Part shown: one piece after another, positions 32,303 to 40,010 of the stretch
Position numbering within the stretch: the first letter of the stretch is position 1
How the letters are laid out: the number at the start of each line of letters is the position of its first letter
Source: Elusimicrobiota bacterium
GTDB taxonomy: Bacteria > Elusimicrobiota > Elusimicrobia > UBA1565
Assembly (NCBI GenBank): GCA_002401485.1
Contig: NVTF01000008.1
Span: forward strand, 1-42,619
DNA: 42,619 bases
Reading direction: 5' to 3'
Position numbers and translations under genes: made by a program
The notes under the pieces: generated by a model
Told to the model about the DNA's origin: nothing
Databases searched by the model: none
Seen by the model: the letters and a program-made list of their open reading frames with translations, nothing else

Positions 32303-33234
32303 GCGGGGATGTCTCCTACGGATTGGAGCTGCTGCAGTCGAAGGGCTGCCAATTCAACGATGATTTTGGGATCGGCGTTTGATTTTAAGGCGCGCCGGAG
32401 TTCTTCGAGCTCGCGAAGAACCGACCGAACCGGTGCGGAGCGATAACCTTCTATGCCGCGTTTTTCGCGGATAAACCAGGCGATGCGGTGGAGTTGTTTT
32501 TCAACCGCGGGGCGCGCCAAGTGCAATTCCCGAGGAAGGGCGTCTACCAGCCGGAAGGGCCCCATTGGATCCGAGATCCACTCGCCTGGACTTTCGACGT
32601 CATCTCCCATTAGTTCGAGGGCGCGTGCGGACGAACCTTCGGCGCGGGCGATGGCGTCGGCCTTGTCCTCTCCCAGAATTTGAGTTAAAACGCCGGTCGA
32701 AAGAGGGCCAAACGAAATTGTCTGACATCGCGAACGAATGGTTGAGAGCAGGTCCCCAGGTCGATGGGTTGTTAGAATCCAGATCGTTTTTGCGGGGGGT
32801 TCTTCCAGAGTTTTGAGCATCGCATTGGCGGCCGATATTTCCAGCAAATGCGCGTCTTCAACAATCGCCGCTTTCCATTTCCCCAGGAACGAGCGGAGAC
32901 TCACGGTTTCAATCGCGTGGCGGATTGTGTCGATTCGAATGGAACGCTGTTTTTCTTTTTCCTCACCGCGCAGTCCGGCCTGATAGGCCGAGTTGATGCG
33001 GTAGAGATCAGCGTCCGCGCCGCTGCTGGCACAGAGGCAGGAGGGGCAGGAGCCGCAGGAATCGGTTTTGCGTTTGGAGCAATTAAGCGCGGTGTAAAAT
33101 GCCAACGCCGCCAACGCCTTCCCGACGCCGCGGGGTCCTGAAAAAAGAAGGGCGGGAGGGACTCGTCCCGAAGACACAAGCTCACGCAACCGGCCGACGG
33201 CCCGGTCTTGCCCGAGGATTTCAGAAATTTTCAC
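32299..33234 (-). CDS. holB: DNA polymerase III delta-prime-like clamp-loader subunit
   Basis: 311 residues of the clamp-loader AAA+ family. N-terminal MKISEILGQDRAVGRL, P-loop GPRGVGKA (Thr/Ser after Lys is Ala), a four-Cys zinc module (C..CGSCPSCLC), VEDAHLLEISAANAMLKTLEEPP, and the SRC motif in TIRSRCQTI. The altered P-loop agrees with delta-prime, which does not hydrolyse ATP, rather than with DnaX. It is encoded between tmk and metG, a common order. ATGA overlap on both sides. Confidence 0.88.
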   Translation of the reverse strand: MKISEILGQDRAVGRLRELVSSGRVPPALLFSGPRGVGKALAALAFYTALNCSKRKTDSCGSCPSCLCASSGADADLYRINSAYQAGLRGEEKEKQRSIRIDTIRHAIETVSLRSFLGKWKAAIVEDAHLLEISAANAMLKTLEEPPAKTIWILTTHRPGDLLSTIRSRCQTISFGPLSTGVLTQILGEDKADAIARAEGSSARALELMGDDVESPGEWISDPMGPFRLVDALPRELHLARPAVEKQLHRIAWFIREKRGIEGYRSAPVRSVLRELEELRRALKSNADPKIIVELAALRLQQLQSVGDIPA

Positions 33235-33677
33235 GAGCTGTTATTGCGGCACAAATCACGGAAGATCTCAGCGGTCCCCATGAATTTCGCGTCGATCGCT
33301 TGTGCGACTTCGTTCATTTTCTCTCGCGGGACTCCGGCGGCCAGGCGGGCGACGCCCTCAAGCGACCAAGTTAGGAGCTCCGCGGGATCTACATGAATTT
33401 CCTGTGCGACCTCTGCCATGCTGCCGATGAGAACCACGGCTCCCTGTGTGATATCGAGATCTGACAGCAGCATGCCTTTCATGGCACCGTGACAGACTTC
33501 GCGAACGATTTCATCTCTAGGGATCGCGCCCTCTTTGCCTTCTGTCTTGCGGACCGCCGCGCTGATCATTTCATCGGCGGCGCGGGAAGCCGCTTCGATG
33601 GCATTGGGCGCGCCTTTCATATTTTCAAGGACAAATTCCGTTGTTTTATCTCGAAGAGGATGGGCTTGCGGACTCAT
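33231..33677 (-). CDS. Unknown helical protein, paralogue of the gene at 20394, behind tmk
   Basis: 148 residues, helical, no signal peptide. By eye it is homologous to the protein encoded upstream of thyA: VDPAELLTWSLEGVARL and AIDAKFMGTAEIFRDL match [16 protein letters not shown] and [16 protein letters not shown] at the same distance. An alternative start is unlikely because ATG 33677 overlaps the tmk stop (TGATG). The stop overlaps the holB start (ATGA). The conserved context (thyA or tmk) hints at a link with thymidylate supply or DNA replication. Function unknown. Confidence 0.82.
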   Translation of the reverse strand: MSPQAHPLRDKTTEFVLENMKGAPNAIEAASRAADEMISAAVRKTEGKEGAIPRDEIVREVCHGAMKGMLLSDLDITQGAVVLIGSMAEVAQEIHVDPAELLTWSLEGVARLAAGVPREKMNEVAQAIDAKFMGTAEIFRDLCRNNSS

Positions 33678-34351
33678 CAGGACGACTTTATCAAATTGGG
33701 TTCGAGCGGCACGGGAGTGACGTCTATGCGGGTCAACTTCGCCACTTGGGAGATAATCTGCCGGTGCACTGAAAATTTGGGGCCGGTTCCGTCAATGAGT
33801 TCGATGTGGGGTTCACTCTTGGCTGCCAGGCGGTATCCGTCCCGCACACGTTTTCGAAACTTGCTTGTTTCCTGCTCCAAGCGGTCGAGATTGCGTCCCG
33901 GGTCGCGCAGCTTAAATTGGGTCTCTGGGATATCGAGTAGAAGCGTTAAATGTGGTTTGAGGCCGTTGGTCGCGATCGCATTCAGGCGTTTGACGAGCGC
34001 CGGATCGAGGCCGCGGGCGTGTCCTTGGTAAACGAGGGTCGCTAGTGTGTAGCGTTCACAGACAACAATGGCTCCTTGCTCGATAGCGGGGCGGATGAGT
34101 TCCTCGACGTGCTGCACCCGCGCGGCCTCGTATAAGAAAAGTTCCGATAAAGGATGAACGATGTTGTCGGGATCCAGCACAAGTTCCCGGATTTTTTCGG
34201 CAAAGGCAACGGACGCTCCACCCGGTTCACGGGTATGAATCGCCTTGCACTTGGCGTTGATTAAGGCGCGGGTCAACAGCGCAGCCTGCGTCGACTTGCC
34301 GCATTTGTCGGGACCTTCGAGGACGATAAAAAATCCTTTAGTTTTTGACAT
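33677..34351 (-). CDS. tmk: Thymidylate kinase
   Basis: About 224 residues. It phosphorylates dTMP to dTDP. P-loop LEGPDKCGKSTQ near residue 12, then HTREPGGASVAFAEKIRELVLD (the DR/EPGG substrate motif) and VCERYTLATLVYQGHARGLD. The family usually has DGxGKST; the Lys-Cys replacement is minor. The start is uncertain: ATG 34351 is close to the conserved strand, and ATG 34360 and 34378 are also in frame. It overlaps the end of speD, and the paralogue gene begins at its stop. Confidence 0.93.
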   Translation of the reverse strand: MSKTKGFFIVLEGPDKCGKSTQAALLTRALINAKCKAIHTREPGGASVAFAEKIRELVLDPDNIVHPLSELFLYEAARVQHVEELIRPAIEQGAIVVCERYTLATLVYQGHARGLDPALVKRLNAIATNGLKPHLTLLLDIPETQFKLRDPGRNLDRLEQETSKFRKRVRDGYRLAAKSEPHIELIDGTGPKFSVHRQIISQVAKLTRIDVTPVPLEPNLIKSS

Positions 34352-34703
34352 TGATTTCATCTCGTGACACCCGAGCACCGGCGGCGTTTAATTCGGATTT
34401 GAATATCTCGGCAAGGGCGTCTATTGGTGTATCCGGCCGACAGCTTAAAAGCTCCACTACCGCGGCTCCGTATTCCGGCCAGGTGTGAATGGCGAGGTGG
34501 GATTCCTTGAGAATCAGCACCAGGGTCCAGCCGTGGGGCGCGTAATGATGGCGGGCCTCGCCGACCGGTGTTAAACCGGCGGTTGCGCAGGCGCGTCTGG
34601 CTGCGTGTTCCAAGGGCTTAATTGAGTCAAGATCTGATGAAGCGCAGCCTTCAAGTACAATTCGAAAGGAGGAGGCTAAGGCGATGGGCGGAGCTTCAAG
34701 CAT
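34338..34703 (-). CDS. speD: S-adenosylmethionine decarboxylase proenzyme
   Basis: A 121-residue prokaryotic class-1B enzyme that supplies decarboxylated AdoMet for spermidine synthesis. It cleaves itself at Glu-Ser to form a pyruvoyl group: the site is KESHLAIHTWPEYGAAVVEL, with an active-site Cys in LLSCRP. Its length is normal. A TAGAAT hexamer 6 nt before the ATG makes it the likely first gene of the speD-tmk-(unknown)-holB-metG operon. The agmatinase-like gene in the same window provides the diamine branch; no spermidine synthase is seen here. Confidence 0.93.
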   Translation of the reverse strand: MLEAPPIALASSFRIVLEGCASSDLDSIKPLEHAARRACATAGLTPVGEARHHYAPHGWTLVLILKESHLAIHTWPEYGAAVVELLSCRPDTPIDALAEIFKSELNAAGARVSRDEINVKN

Positions 34704-34709
34704 TGCGCC

Positions 34710-34715
34710 ATTCTA
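34710..34715 (-). promoter_or_regulatory. Candidate -10 (leaderless) of the speD operon
   Basis: TAGAAT on the minus strand, 6 nt before the ATG at 34703. Confidence 0.5.
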
Positions 34716-34818
34716 TCAAATGCATCTGAAGTCACGGACTAAAGTCTCATTTATTTTTTTAGGGATATCTCTTTGAATTTTGGAGCCTGCAAAAATAACT
34801 TAATGGGGAAAGAAGGAA

Positions 34819-34872
34819 GCCCCCCGCTTGGTGCGCGGGGGGCCTCGGCATTCCCTCCCCCGAGGGGGAAGG
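34819..34872 (-). terminator. Rho-independent terminator of nrdJ
   Basis: Stem GCCCCCCGC (34819-34827) with GCGGGGGGC (34835-34843) and a 7-nt loop. On the minus strand it is followed by a T-rich stretch (TTCCTTCTTT). A second C-rich/G-rich hairpin (about 34853-34872) lies between it and the nrdJ stop. Confidence 0.75.
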
Positions 34873-34885
34873 AGAGATTTTTAGG

Positions 34886-37453
34886 TTACGAGCACTTGCT
34901 GAAGCCGCAGTCCTTGCAACTCGGCTCCGAACATCCGGATTCAAACGCCACGTTTGCGGAGTAGCACTTCGGGCAATGTGAAACCTGCTGGAACTTCTTG
35001 GTGAACTCGAGCATCTCGTCGACCTTCTTGGTCTGCTCGGTGTTCTCCGTGTCGATCCAACCGGTGCGTTTGAGGTGCTCACGCAGTGCCACGCTGATCG
35101 CGTGCGGGATTGAGTCGACGCGTTTCTGACCGAAACCCATCGGTTTATCGCCCTTGGCGGCGTTGAGATGCTTCAGGATGCGGATCGGATCCCCGCCTTC
35201 GGAAAGATACTTCGAAAGGAGAATGCCGACGACCGTCGTCAGTCCCGAAATCTCTGTGCCCAGCGGCGCGATGTTCGTGAACACCTGATACGGGCCGTGT
35301 TCGTTGTAGTTGATGTGAATATGCAGCGGTCCGTAGCCTGTTTTCACTTGGTAATACTCGGACTTTACGCCGTAGGTGTCGACGGGCTCGCGGCGTTGTT
35401 TGGAAGGGGCCGCAACTTCGGTCGTCTCGTTCTTCTTGGAAGAGATGTTAAGCACCTGTTGGGACTTGGAGCCGTCCCGATAGACGGTCACTCCCTTGCA
35501 GCCCGCCTCGTAAGACATCATATACGCCTTCTCGATGTCTTCGGTGGTTGCTTCGTTGGGCAGGTTGATGGTCTTGGAAACGCCGTTGTCGATGTACTTC
35601 TGGTAGGCGGCCTGCATGTTGATGTGAGATTCCATCGACAGATCATGCGAGGTCGGGAAGAGCCGCTGGACCTTCGGCGGAATTTCCGACACGCCGCGTA
35701 CGGCCTTGTGATTATCGTCGATTTTCTTCCAAAGTTCCTTTTCGTTGAGGCCCCAGAAGTCATTCTCTTCCGCGAGTTGCCGGAATAAAGGATTGGCTTC
35801 GAAGAAAACATCCTTCGACTCAGGTGTTTTGTTGTGCTTGAGGGCGTCGAGGGCCTTCGCGTTGTAGCGCGTGTAGGCGATCGCAAAGAACGGCTCAATA
35901 CCGCCGCCCTGCAGGCCCGCCGCGATGGCGATTGTTCCTGTAGGAGCGATGGTCGTGCGCGCACAGTTGCGCGGCGCCGACGTGTGGCCGCGGAAGTGCG
36001 GGCCGTTGGGATCGTAGATCGAATCTTTCCAGTTTGGGAAAACGCCGCGGTCGCGGGCGAGTTCCTCGGATGTTTCCAATGATCTGTCGTTGATGAGCTT
36101 CATCACCTTTTCAGCAAGCTCGATGGCTGCGGGTGAGTCGTAGGGGATGCCCATTTTGACGAGCATTTCGGCCCAGCCCATAACGCCGAGGCCGATGCGG
36201 CGGTTGCTCTTGGCGAGTTCTTCGATTTCCGGAAGGGGGTAGTTGTTGATCTCGATGACATTGTCGAGGAAGTGGATTGCGGTCTCAACCTGTTCTCCGA
36301 GGCGTTTGTAATCGATTTCGCCTTCCGCAATCGGTCCGGTGACGAAGTTCGATAGATTAATCGAGCCGAGGTTGCACGGTTCCCAAGGCAGCAGGGGCTG
36401 CTCGCCGCACGGATTGGTGCTTTCGATCTGGCCGAGAGCGGGAGTCGGGTTGGAGCCCGAGTTGTTGATGCGATCGATGACCACAAACCCGGGATCGCCG
36501 GACTTCCACGCGTTTTCAATCATGACATCCCATACCGCGCGGGCCTTCACGGTTCCGGCGATGGATTTGTCGTGCGGGTGAACGAGATTGTATTCCTCAT
36601 CGGCTTTAACGGCGGCGATGAATTTCGCATCGATGGCGACAGAGACGTTGAAGTTCTCCATGACCCCGGACTGCAGCTTCATGTTGATGAAGTCCATGAT
36701 TTCCGGATGGGTATAGTGGAGGATGCCCATGTTCGCGCCGCGTCGGGTGCCGCCCTGTTTGATGACGTCGGTCATTTTGTCGAACATCTGCATGAACGAG
36801 AGCGCGCCGCTCGCGACGCCTTGAGTCTTTTTGACCTGCGCGCCCTTTGCGCGAAGCCGGGTGAACGCAAATCCGGTGCCGCCGCCTGACTTCTGAATCA
36901 GGGACTGCGCGGTAAGGGATTTCATGATCCCTTCCATAGAGTCCGGGACCGGGAGCACGTAGCACGCGGAGAGCTGCTGCAGTTCACGCCCTGCGTTCAT
37001 GAGGGTCGGGGAGTTGGGAAGGAAGTCCCAATTGCCCATCATGTTGTAAAACTTGCTCTTCATCTTGGAGACGAGGCGGCCGGCTTCGGGAACTTTGCGC
37101 GCGACCTTCTCCAGATTCTCCATCAGCTTGACGAAGTTCGCGTCACGATCGCGGACCTCCGTGATGCCTTCGTGAAAGAGGGTCAGCGTCGTCGGTTTGC
37201 CGTCCGGCACAGGTGCGGCGCTGGAATGCACGGTGCGGCGCACGCCTGCAAAGGCGCCCCACTTCTCAGCGGAGGGGTGCAGGAGGATCTCGGCCAGAGC
37301 GATGTTGTGTGCGACCCCATCCAGCCAGGCTTCGACGGTCGGCGTATCGCGAAGGTACTTATCCTTAATGACCTTGAGCTGATTTTCACTCAAACGGACC
37401 TTCGGAGCCTTCTTTGTTATCGAGTCCTTCTGGGGGGATCTGGTCTTGCTCAC
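34886..37453 (-). CDS. nrdJ: Adenosylcobalamin-dependent (class II) ribonucleoside-diphosphate reductase
   Basis: 855 residues. It reduces ribonucleotides to deoxyribonucleotides using a radical from adenosylcobalamin. Visible: LQQLSACYVLPVPDSMEGI (first redox Cys), GGTGFAFTRLRAKG, STNPCGEQPLLPWEPCNLGS (radical Cys/Glu), the APTGTIAIAAGLQGGGIEP phosphate loop, and a C-terminal Cys cluster (CPKCYSANVAFESGC..CKDCGFSKC). No ATP-cone precedes the catalytic core. The start is GTG 37453 with GGAGGAG 6 nt upstream. It has its own promoter and a leader of about 110 nt. It is the only RNR in the window, and requires cobalamin. Confidence 0.95.
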   Translation of the reverse strand: MSKTRSPQKDSITKKAPKVRLSENQLKVIKDKYLRDTPTVEAWLDGVAHNIALAEILLHPSAEKWGAFAGVRRTVHSSAAPVPDGKPTTLTLFHEGITEVRDRDANFVKLMENLEKVARKVPEAGRLVSKMKSKFYNMMGNWDFLPNSPTLMNAGRELQQLSACYVLPVPDSMEGIMKSLTAQSLIQKSGGGTGFAFTRLRAKGAQVKKTQGVASGALSFMQMFDKMTDVIKQGGTRRGANMGILHYTHPEIMDFINMKLQSGVMENFNVSVAIDAKFIAAVKADEEYNLVHPHDKSIAGTVKARAVWDVMIENAWKSGDPGFVVIDRINNSGSNPTPALGQIESTNPCGEQPLLPWEPCNLGSINLSNFVTGPIAEGEIDYKRLGEQVETAIHFLDNVIEINNYPLPEIEELAKSNRRIGLGVMGWAEMLVKMGIPYDSPAAIELAEKVMKLINDRSLETSEELARDRGVFPNWKDSIYDPNGPHFRGHTSAPRNCARTTIAPTGTIAIAAGLQGGGIEPFFAIAYTRYNAKALDALKHNKTPESKDVFFEANPLFRQLAEENDFWGLNEKELWKKIDDNHKAVRGVSEIPPKVQRLFPTSHDLSMESHINMQAAYQKYIDNGVSKTINLPNEATTEDIEKAYMMSYEAGCKGVTVYRDGSKSQQVLNISSKKNETTEVAAPSKQRREPVDTYGVKSEYYQVKTGYGPLHIHINYNEHGPYQVFTNIAPLGTEISGLTTVVGILLSKYLSEGGDPIRILKHLNAAKGDKPMGFGQKRVDSIPHAISVALREHLKRTGWIDTENTEQTKKVDEMLEFTKKFQQVSHCPKCYSANVAFESGCSEPSCKDCGFSKCS

Positions 37454-37484
37454 TATATGCTCCTCCGGGAGTGTTTGACTTTTT

Positions 37485-37518
37485 GGGGCGAGTAGGTCCT
37501 TGGGCCTATTTTCGCCCC
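37485..37518 (-). promoter_or_regulatory. Two-part hairpin in the nrdJ leader
   Basis: GGGGCGA (37485-37491) pairs with TCGCCCC (37512-37518); inside, TAGGTC pairs with GGCCTA around a 4-nt loop. It lies about 30 nt upstream of the nrdJ start, between promoter and Shine-Dalgarno. No U-tract follows on the nrdJ strand, so it is not a simple terminator. I see no cobalamin-riboswitch box. Confidence 0.5.
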
Positions 37519-37572
37519 TCCAGCGGTTACGTTAAATTGTCGTCGGTGAACGGCGAAATGCGATTGAACGTA

Positions 37573-37601
37573 AGTGTAACGGAAAAGTATTTTGATGTCA
37601 A
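37573..37601 (-). promoter_or_regulatory. nrdJ promoter
   Basis: On the minus strand: TTGACA (37596-37601), a 17-nt spacer and TACACT (37573-37578). This is the strongest sigma-70-type promoter in the window. The expected start near 37566 gives a leader of about 110 nt. Confidence 0.75.
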
Positions 37602-37914
37602 CAGTTCTCGTCGTGAAACAGCGTTATTAAGCGACATAATGTCGCACCGGGGTTCTCAAAAAACAAACTTGGTGTCCCACTAAACAACACTAAATAGCAT
37701 TAGATGGAATACTGTTCGTCGAAGCCTCGACGAGAAGAGGAGGATGAAATTAAACTCGCGCACAATTTTAAAGGCCGCAAATGGCCCTTATTCCGTATTC
37801 CTCGACGATAAATATAAATAAAAGCGCCCTGTCTTGAAAAGCCATTCCCTCGCTAAATATAAAAAACAATCATTAGATGATACTAAACAATACGAATACA
37901 CCCTAAAATGGACA
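37602..37914. other. AT-rich intergenic stretch without a gene
   Basis: No plausible coding region. It is clearly more AT-rich than the surrounding genes. It holds the palindrome GCGACAT-A-ATGTCGC (37631-37645), the dyad TCGTCGA-AGCC-TCGACGA (37716-37733), and three 9-mers present twice: ACTAAACAA (37679, 37882), CATTAGATG (37698, 37871) and CCTCGACGA (37725, 37800). No DnaA boxes recognised. Confidence 0.5.
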
Positions 37915-38030
37915 ATTATGTCGCTTCCTTTTATAGGAAACTTGGGGCCGTTCGTTGAGTTGTTGAGTTGTTTGAAATACAAACAACTCAACAACTCAAC
38001 GAACGGCCCCAACGGTTTCCATTATGTCGC
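37915..38030. repeat. Hairpin element 2 flanked by 10-bp direct repeats
   Basis: The stem (33 bp, perfect) is 37942-37974 with 37980-38012, loop AAATA; after a 2-nt bulge it continues for 6 bp (GGAAAC 37936-37941 with GTTTCC 38015-38020). ATTATGTCGC occurs on both sides (37915-37924 and 38021-38030), as a target-site duplication would. The stem shares about 27 of 31 positions with element 1 (28641). Confidence 0.75.
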
Positions 38031-38039
38031 CGATCTTGC

Positions 38040-38045
38040 TATACT
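38040..38045 (+). promoter_or_regulatory. Candidate -10 of rplU
   Basis: TATACT, 9 nt before the rplU ATG at 38055. It lies just outside the right direct repeat of hairpin element 2, whose insertion would have replaced the upstream promoter region. Confidence 0.5.
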
Positions 38046-38054
38046 GGCTTCACT

Positions 38055-38351
38055 ATGTACGCAATCATTGAAACGGGCGGAAGACAGTATTGGGTTCAGC
38101 CCGGTGAGACTTTGCAGGTCAACAAGCTGACGGCTGAAAAGGGCGCAACCATTGAGCTTAAAACTCTGTGGGCTGCCGAAGAGGAGAAGAAATCCTCCCA
38201 GAAGGCCAAGGTAACGGCGGAAGTCGTTCGCCAAACGCGAGGACGCAAGATTGTTGTCTTCAAGAAGCGACCGAAATCACGGTATAGCCGACAGGCTGGA
38301 CACCGTCAGGAGCTCACCGAGATCCGCATCAAGGATATCTCCCTTAACTAA
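38055..38351 (+). CDS. rplU: 50S ribosomal protein L21
   Basis: 98 residues, a 23S rRNA-binding protein of the large subunit. MYAIIETGGRQYWVQPGE is the typical N-terminus, and VVFKKRPKSRYSRQAGHRQ the typical C-terminal rRNA-binding part. The central loop is somewhat shorter than usual. The open frame extends upstream, but ATG 38055 is the family start. Followed by rpmA after 21 bp. Confidence 0.97.
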   Translation: MYAIIETGGRQYWVQPGETLQVNKLTAEKGATIELKTLWAAEEEKKSSQKAKVTAEVVRQTRGRKIVVFKKRPKSRYSRQAGHRQELTEIRIKDISLN

Positions 38352-38372
38352 GGGCCTCATCGGAGTTTCTTT

Positions 38373-38633
38373 ATGGCACACACAAAAGCTCAGGGCTCAA
38401 CAACGAACGGTCGGGACAGTCACGGCCAACGGCTTGGCATTAAGAATTACGGCGGCCAAGTGGTGAAGGCAGGGATGATCTTGGTTCGGCAGCGGGGAAC
38501 CAAATTCCATCCTGGCGTTAACGTCGGGAGAGGAAACGATGACACCCTTTATACGAAGGTGGATGGCGTTGTGACCTTTGAGTGGAAGAAGAAGGGAACG
38601 AAGCAAGTCAGCGTCTATCCCGTCTCAAAGTAA
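38373..38633 (+). CDS. rpmA: 50S ribosomal protein L27
   Basis: 86 residues. The N-terminal [16 protein letters not shown] arm reaches the peptidyl-transferase centre in ribosomes. [15 protein letters not shown] is the family signature. No N-terminal propeptide. It lies in the standard rplU-rpmA-obgE order. Confidence 0.97.
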   Translation: MAHTKAQGSTTNGRDSHGQRLGIKNYGGQVVKAGMILVRQRGTKFHPGVNVGRGNDDTLYTKVDGVVTFEWKKKGTKQVSVYPVSK

Positions 38634-38661
38634 GACGAGTTCACTTTTAGCTCTCACGGTT

Positions 38662-38688
38662 AAGAACAGGACCCTGCGTCCTGTTCTT
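38662..38688 (+). terminator. Stem-loop between rpmA and obgE
   Basis: A perfect 11-bp stem AAGAACAGGAC-(CCTGC)-GTCCTGTTCTT followed by CCCGTTTT and then the obgE ATG 12 nt after the stem. It looks like an intrinsic terminator or attenuator that would lower obgE expression relative to the ribosomal proteins. Confidence 0.6.
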
Positions 38689-38699
38689 CCCGTTTTAAG

Positions 38700-40010
38700 A
38701 TGAAAATTATCGATAAGGTTAAGGTGTTCGTGAAGGCCGGCGACGGCGGAAAGGGCTGCATGTCTTTCCTCCGAGAGAAGTTTCGCGAATTTGGCGGCCC
38801 CAACGGCGCCGATGGCGGTCGAGGCGGGGATGTTGTGTTTCTGGCCGATGATCAGATCCGCACCTTGCTTGATTTCGCCCACAAACCGCATATCAAAGCC
38901 GAAGACGGGAGATACGGACGCAGCCGGGATATGACGGGCGCTTCGGCCGATGATCTTGTGGTGAAGGTTCCCGTAGGGACGATCGTGTACAGCGGTGGAC
39001 AGTCCTTGGCGGATCTTTCTTCACCCGGGCAAAAAATTGTGGTCGCCAAAGGGGGCCGCGGTGGACGGGGCAACGCCTCGTTTAAGACTCAGCATCAAAC
39101 CGCGCCGCGCATTTATGAGAAGGGCGAGCCGGGCGAAGAGGTGGAGCTCCAGCTCGAACTGAAACTCATCGCCGATGTCGGTCTCGCTGGATTTCCGAAC
39201 GCCGGCAAATCAACCTTCCTCGCGCGCGTCTCCAACGCCCGTCCCAAAATCGCCGACTATCCCTTTACGACACTCTCTCCCAATCTCGGCATCGTCCAGC
39301 ATAAAGGACGCTCCTTCGTGCTGGCTGATATCCCGGGACTGATCGAAGGGGCGCACGAAGGCAAAGGGCTCGGCGGGGATTTTCTTCGGCATGTGGAGCG
39401 CACGCGCATCATTATTCATCTCATCGATCCAGTTGGATTTGACGGCACGTCGGCGGTTGACGGCGTCAAACGTATCGAAGACGAGCTCAAGCAACACAGC
39501 CGTGTTCTCGCAAGGAAGCCCCGCGTATTAGCGGTCAACAAGAGTGATTTGCCCGAACACGCGGAAGCGCTCAAGAAGATTCGAGCGCGCTACCGAAAAC
39601 GCAAAATCTTCTCGATTTCCGCAGCGACGGGGGAGGGGGTGCAGCAGATTCTCAACACGGTGCTCGCGGAGTTGGATCAATTGCCGATTGAGGTCGACGT
39701 CGTGCCGCCTGAGGCGGCTGTCCGGAAAGTGAAGGTCGCCAAGGGGTTTCGGGTTAAGAGTCTCGGTGGCGGCAATTTCGTCGTGACCGGTAAGTTCGTG
39801 GAGCGCGCCGCCGCGATGACCGACACCAACTACATGGAAGGGTTGTACCGGTTTCAAAAAACCCTGAAGCGCATCGGTGTCGAGCGGGAACTTAAATCCA
39901 AAGGCGTTCAAACCGGCGATACGGTGATCATCGGCAATTTAGAACTTCTCTGGTCGACCGACCCGCTTAAAAAACTTCCGCGCCTGCCGCGGCGCAAACA
40001 AATCAAATGA
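38700..40010 (+). CDS. obgE: GTPase ObgE/CgtA
   Basis: 436 residues. It is an essential GTPase of 50S assembly and stress control. Glycine-rich Obg fold (residues 1-158, for example KAGDGGKGCMSF and GGRGGRGNASF), then the G domain (GFPNAGKST 164-172, DIPGLIEGA, NKSD), and a C-terminal OCT domain (KVAKGFRVKSLGGGNFVVTG to the end). Domain order and length are typical. The stop overlaps the ATG of the next gene (ATGA). Confidence 0.96.
   Translation: MKIIDKVKVFVKAGDGGKGCMSFLREKFREFGGPNGADGGRGGDVVFLADDQIRTLLDFAHKPHIKAEDGRYGRSRDMTGASADDLVVKVPVGTIVYSGGQSLADLSSPGQKIVVAKGGRGGRGNASFKTQHQTAPRIYEKGEPGEEVELQLELKLIADVGLAGFPNAGKSTFLARVSNARPKIADYPFTTLSPNLGIVQHKGRSFVLADIPGLIEGAHEGKGLGGDFLRHVERTRIIIHLIDPVGFDGTSAVDGVKRIEDELKQHSRVLARKPRVLAVNKSDLPEHAEALKKIRARYRKRKIFSISAATGEGVQQILNTVLAELDQLPIEVDVVPPEAAVRKVKVAKGFRVKSLGGGNFVVTGKFVERAAAMTDTNYMEGLYRFQKTLKRIGVERELKSKGVQTGDTVIIGNLELLWSTDPLKKLPRLPRRKQIK

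Noticed and set aside
37454-37566. Cobalamin riboswitch in the nrdJ leader
   Set aside because: Leader too short for the full element and no B12-box sequence could be found by eye.
28641-38012. CRISPR repeats, suggested by the two similar hairpins
   Set aside because: Only two copies 9 kb apart, each a long palindrome, with no spacers and no cas genes.
37602-38030. Chromosomal replication origin
   Set aside because: AT-rich with dyads, but no DnaA-box cluster (TTATCCACA-like) and no dnaA/dnaN neighbour.
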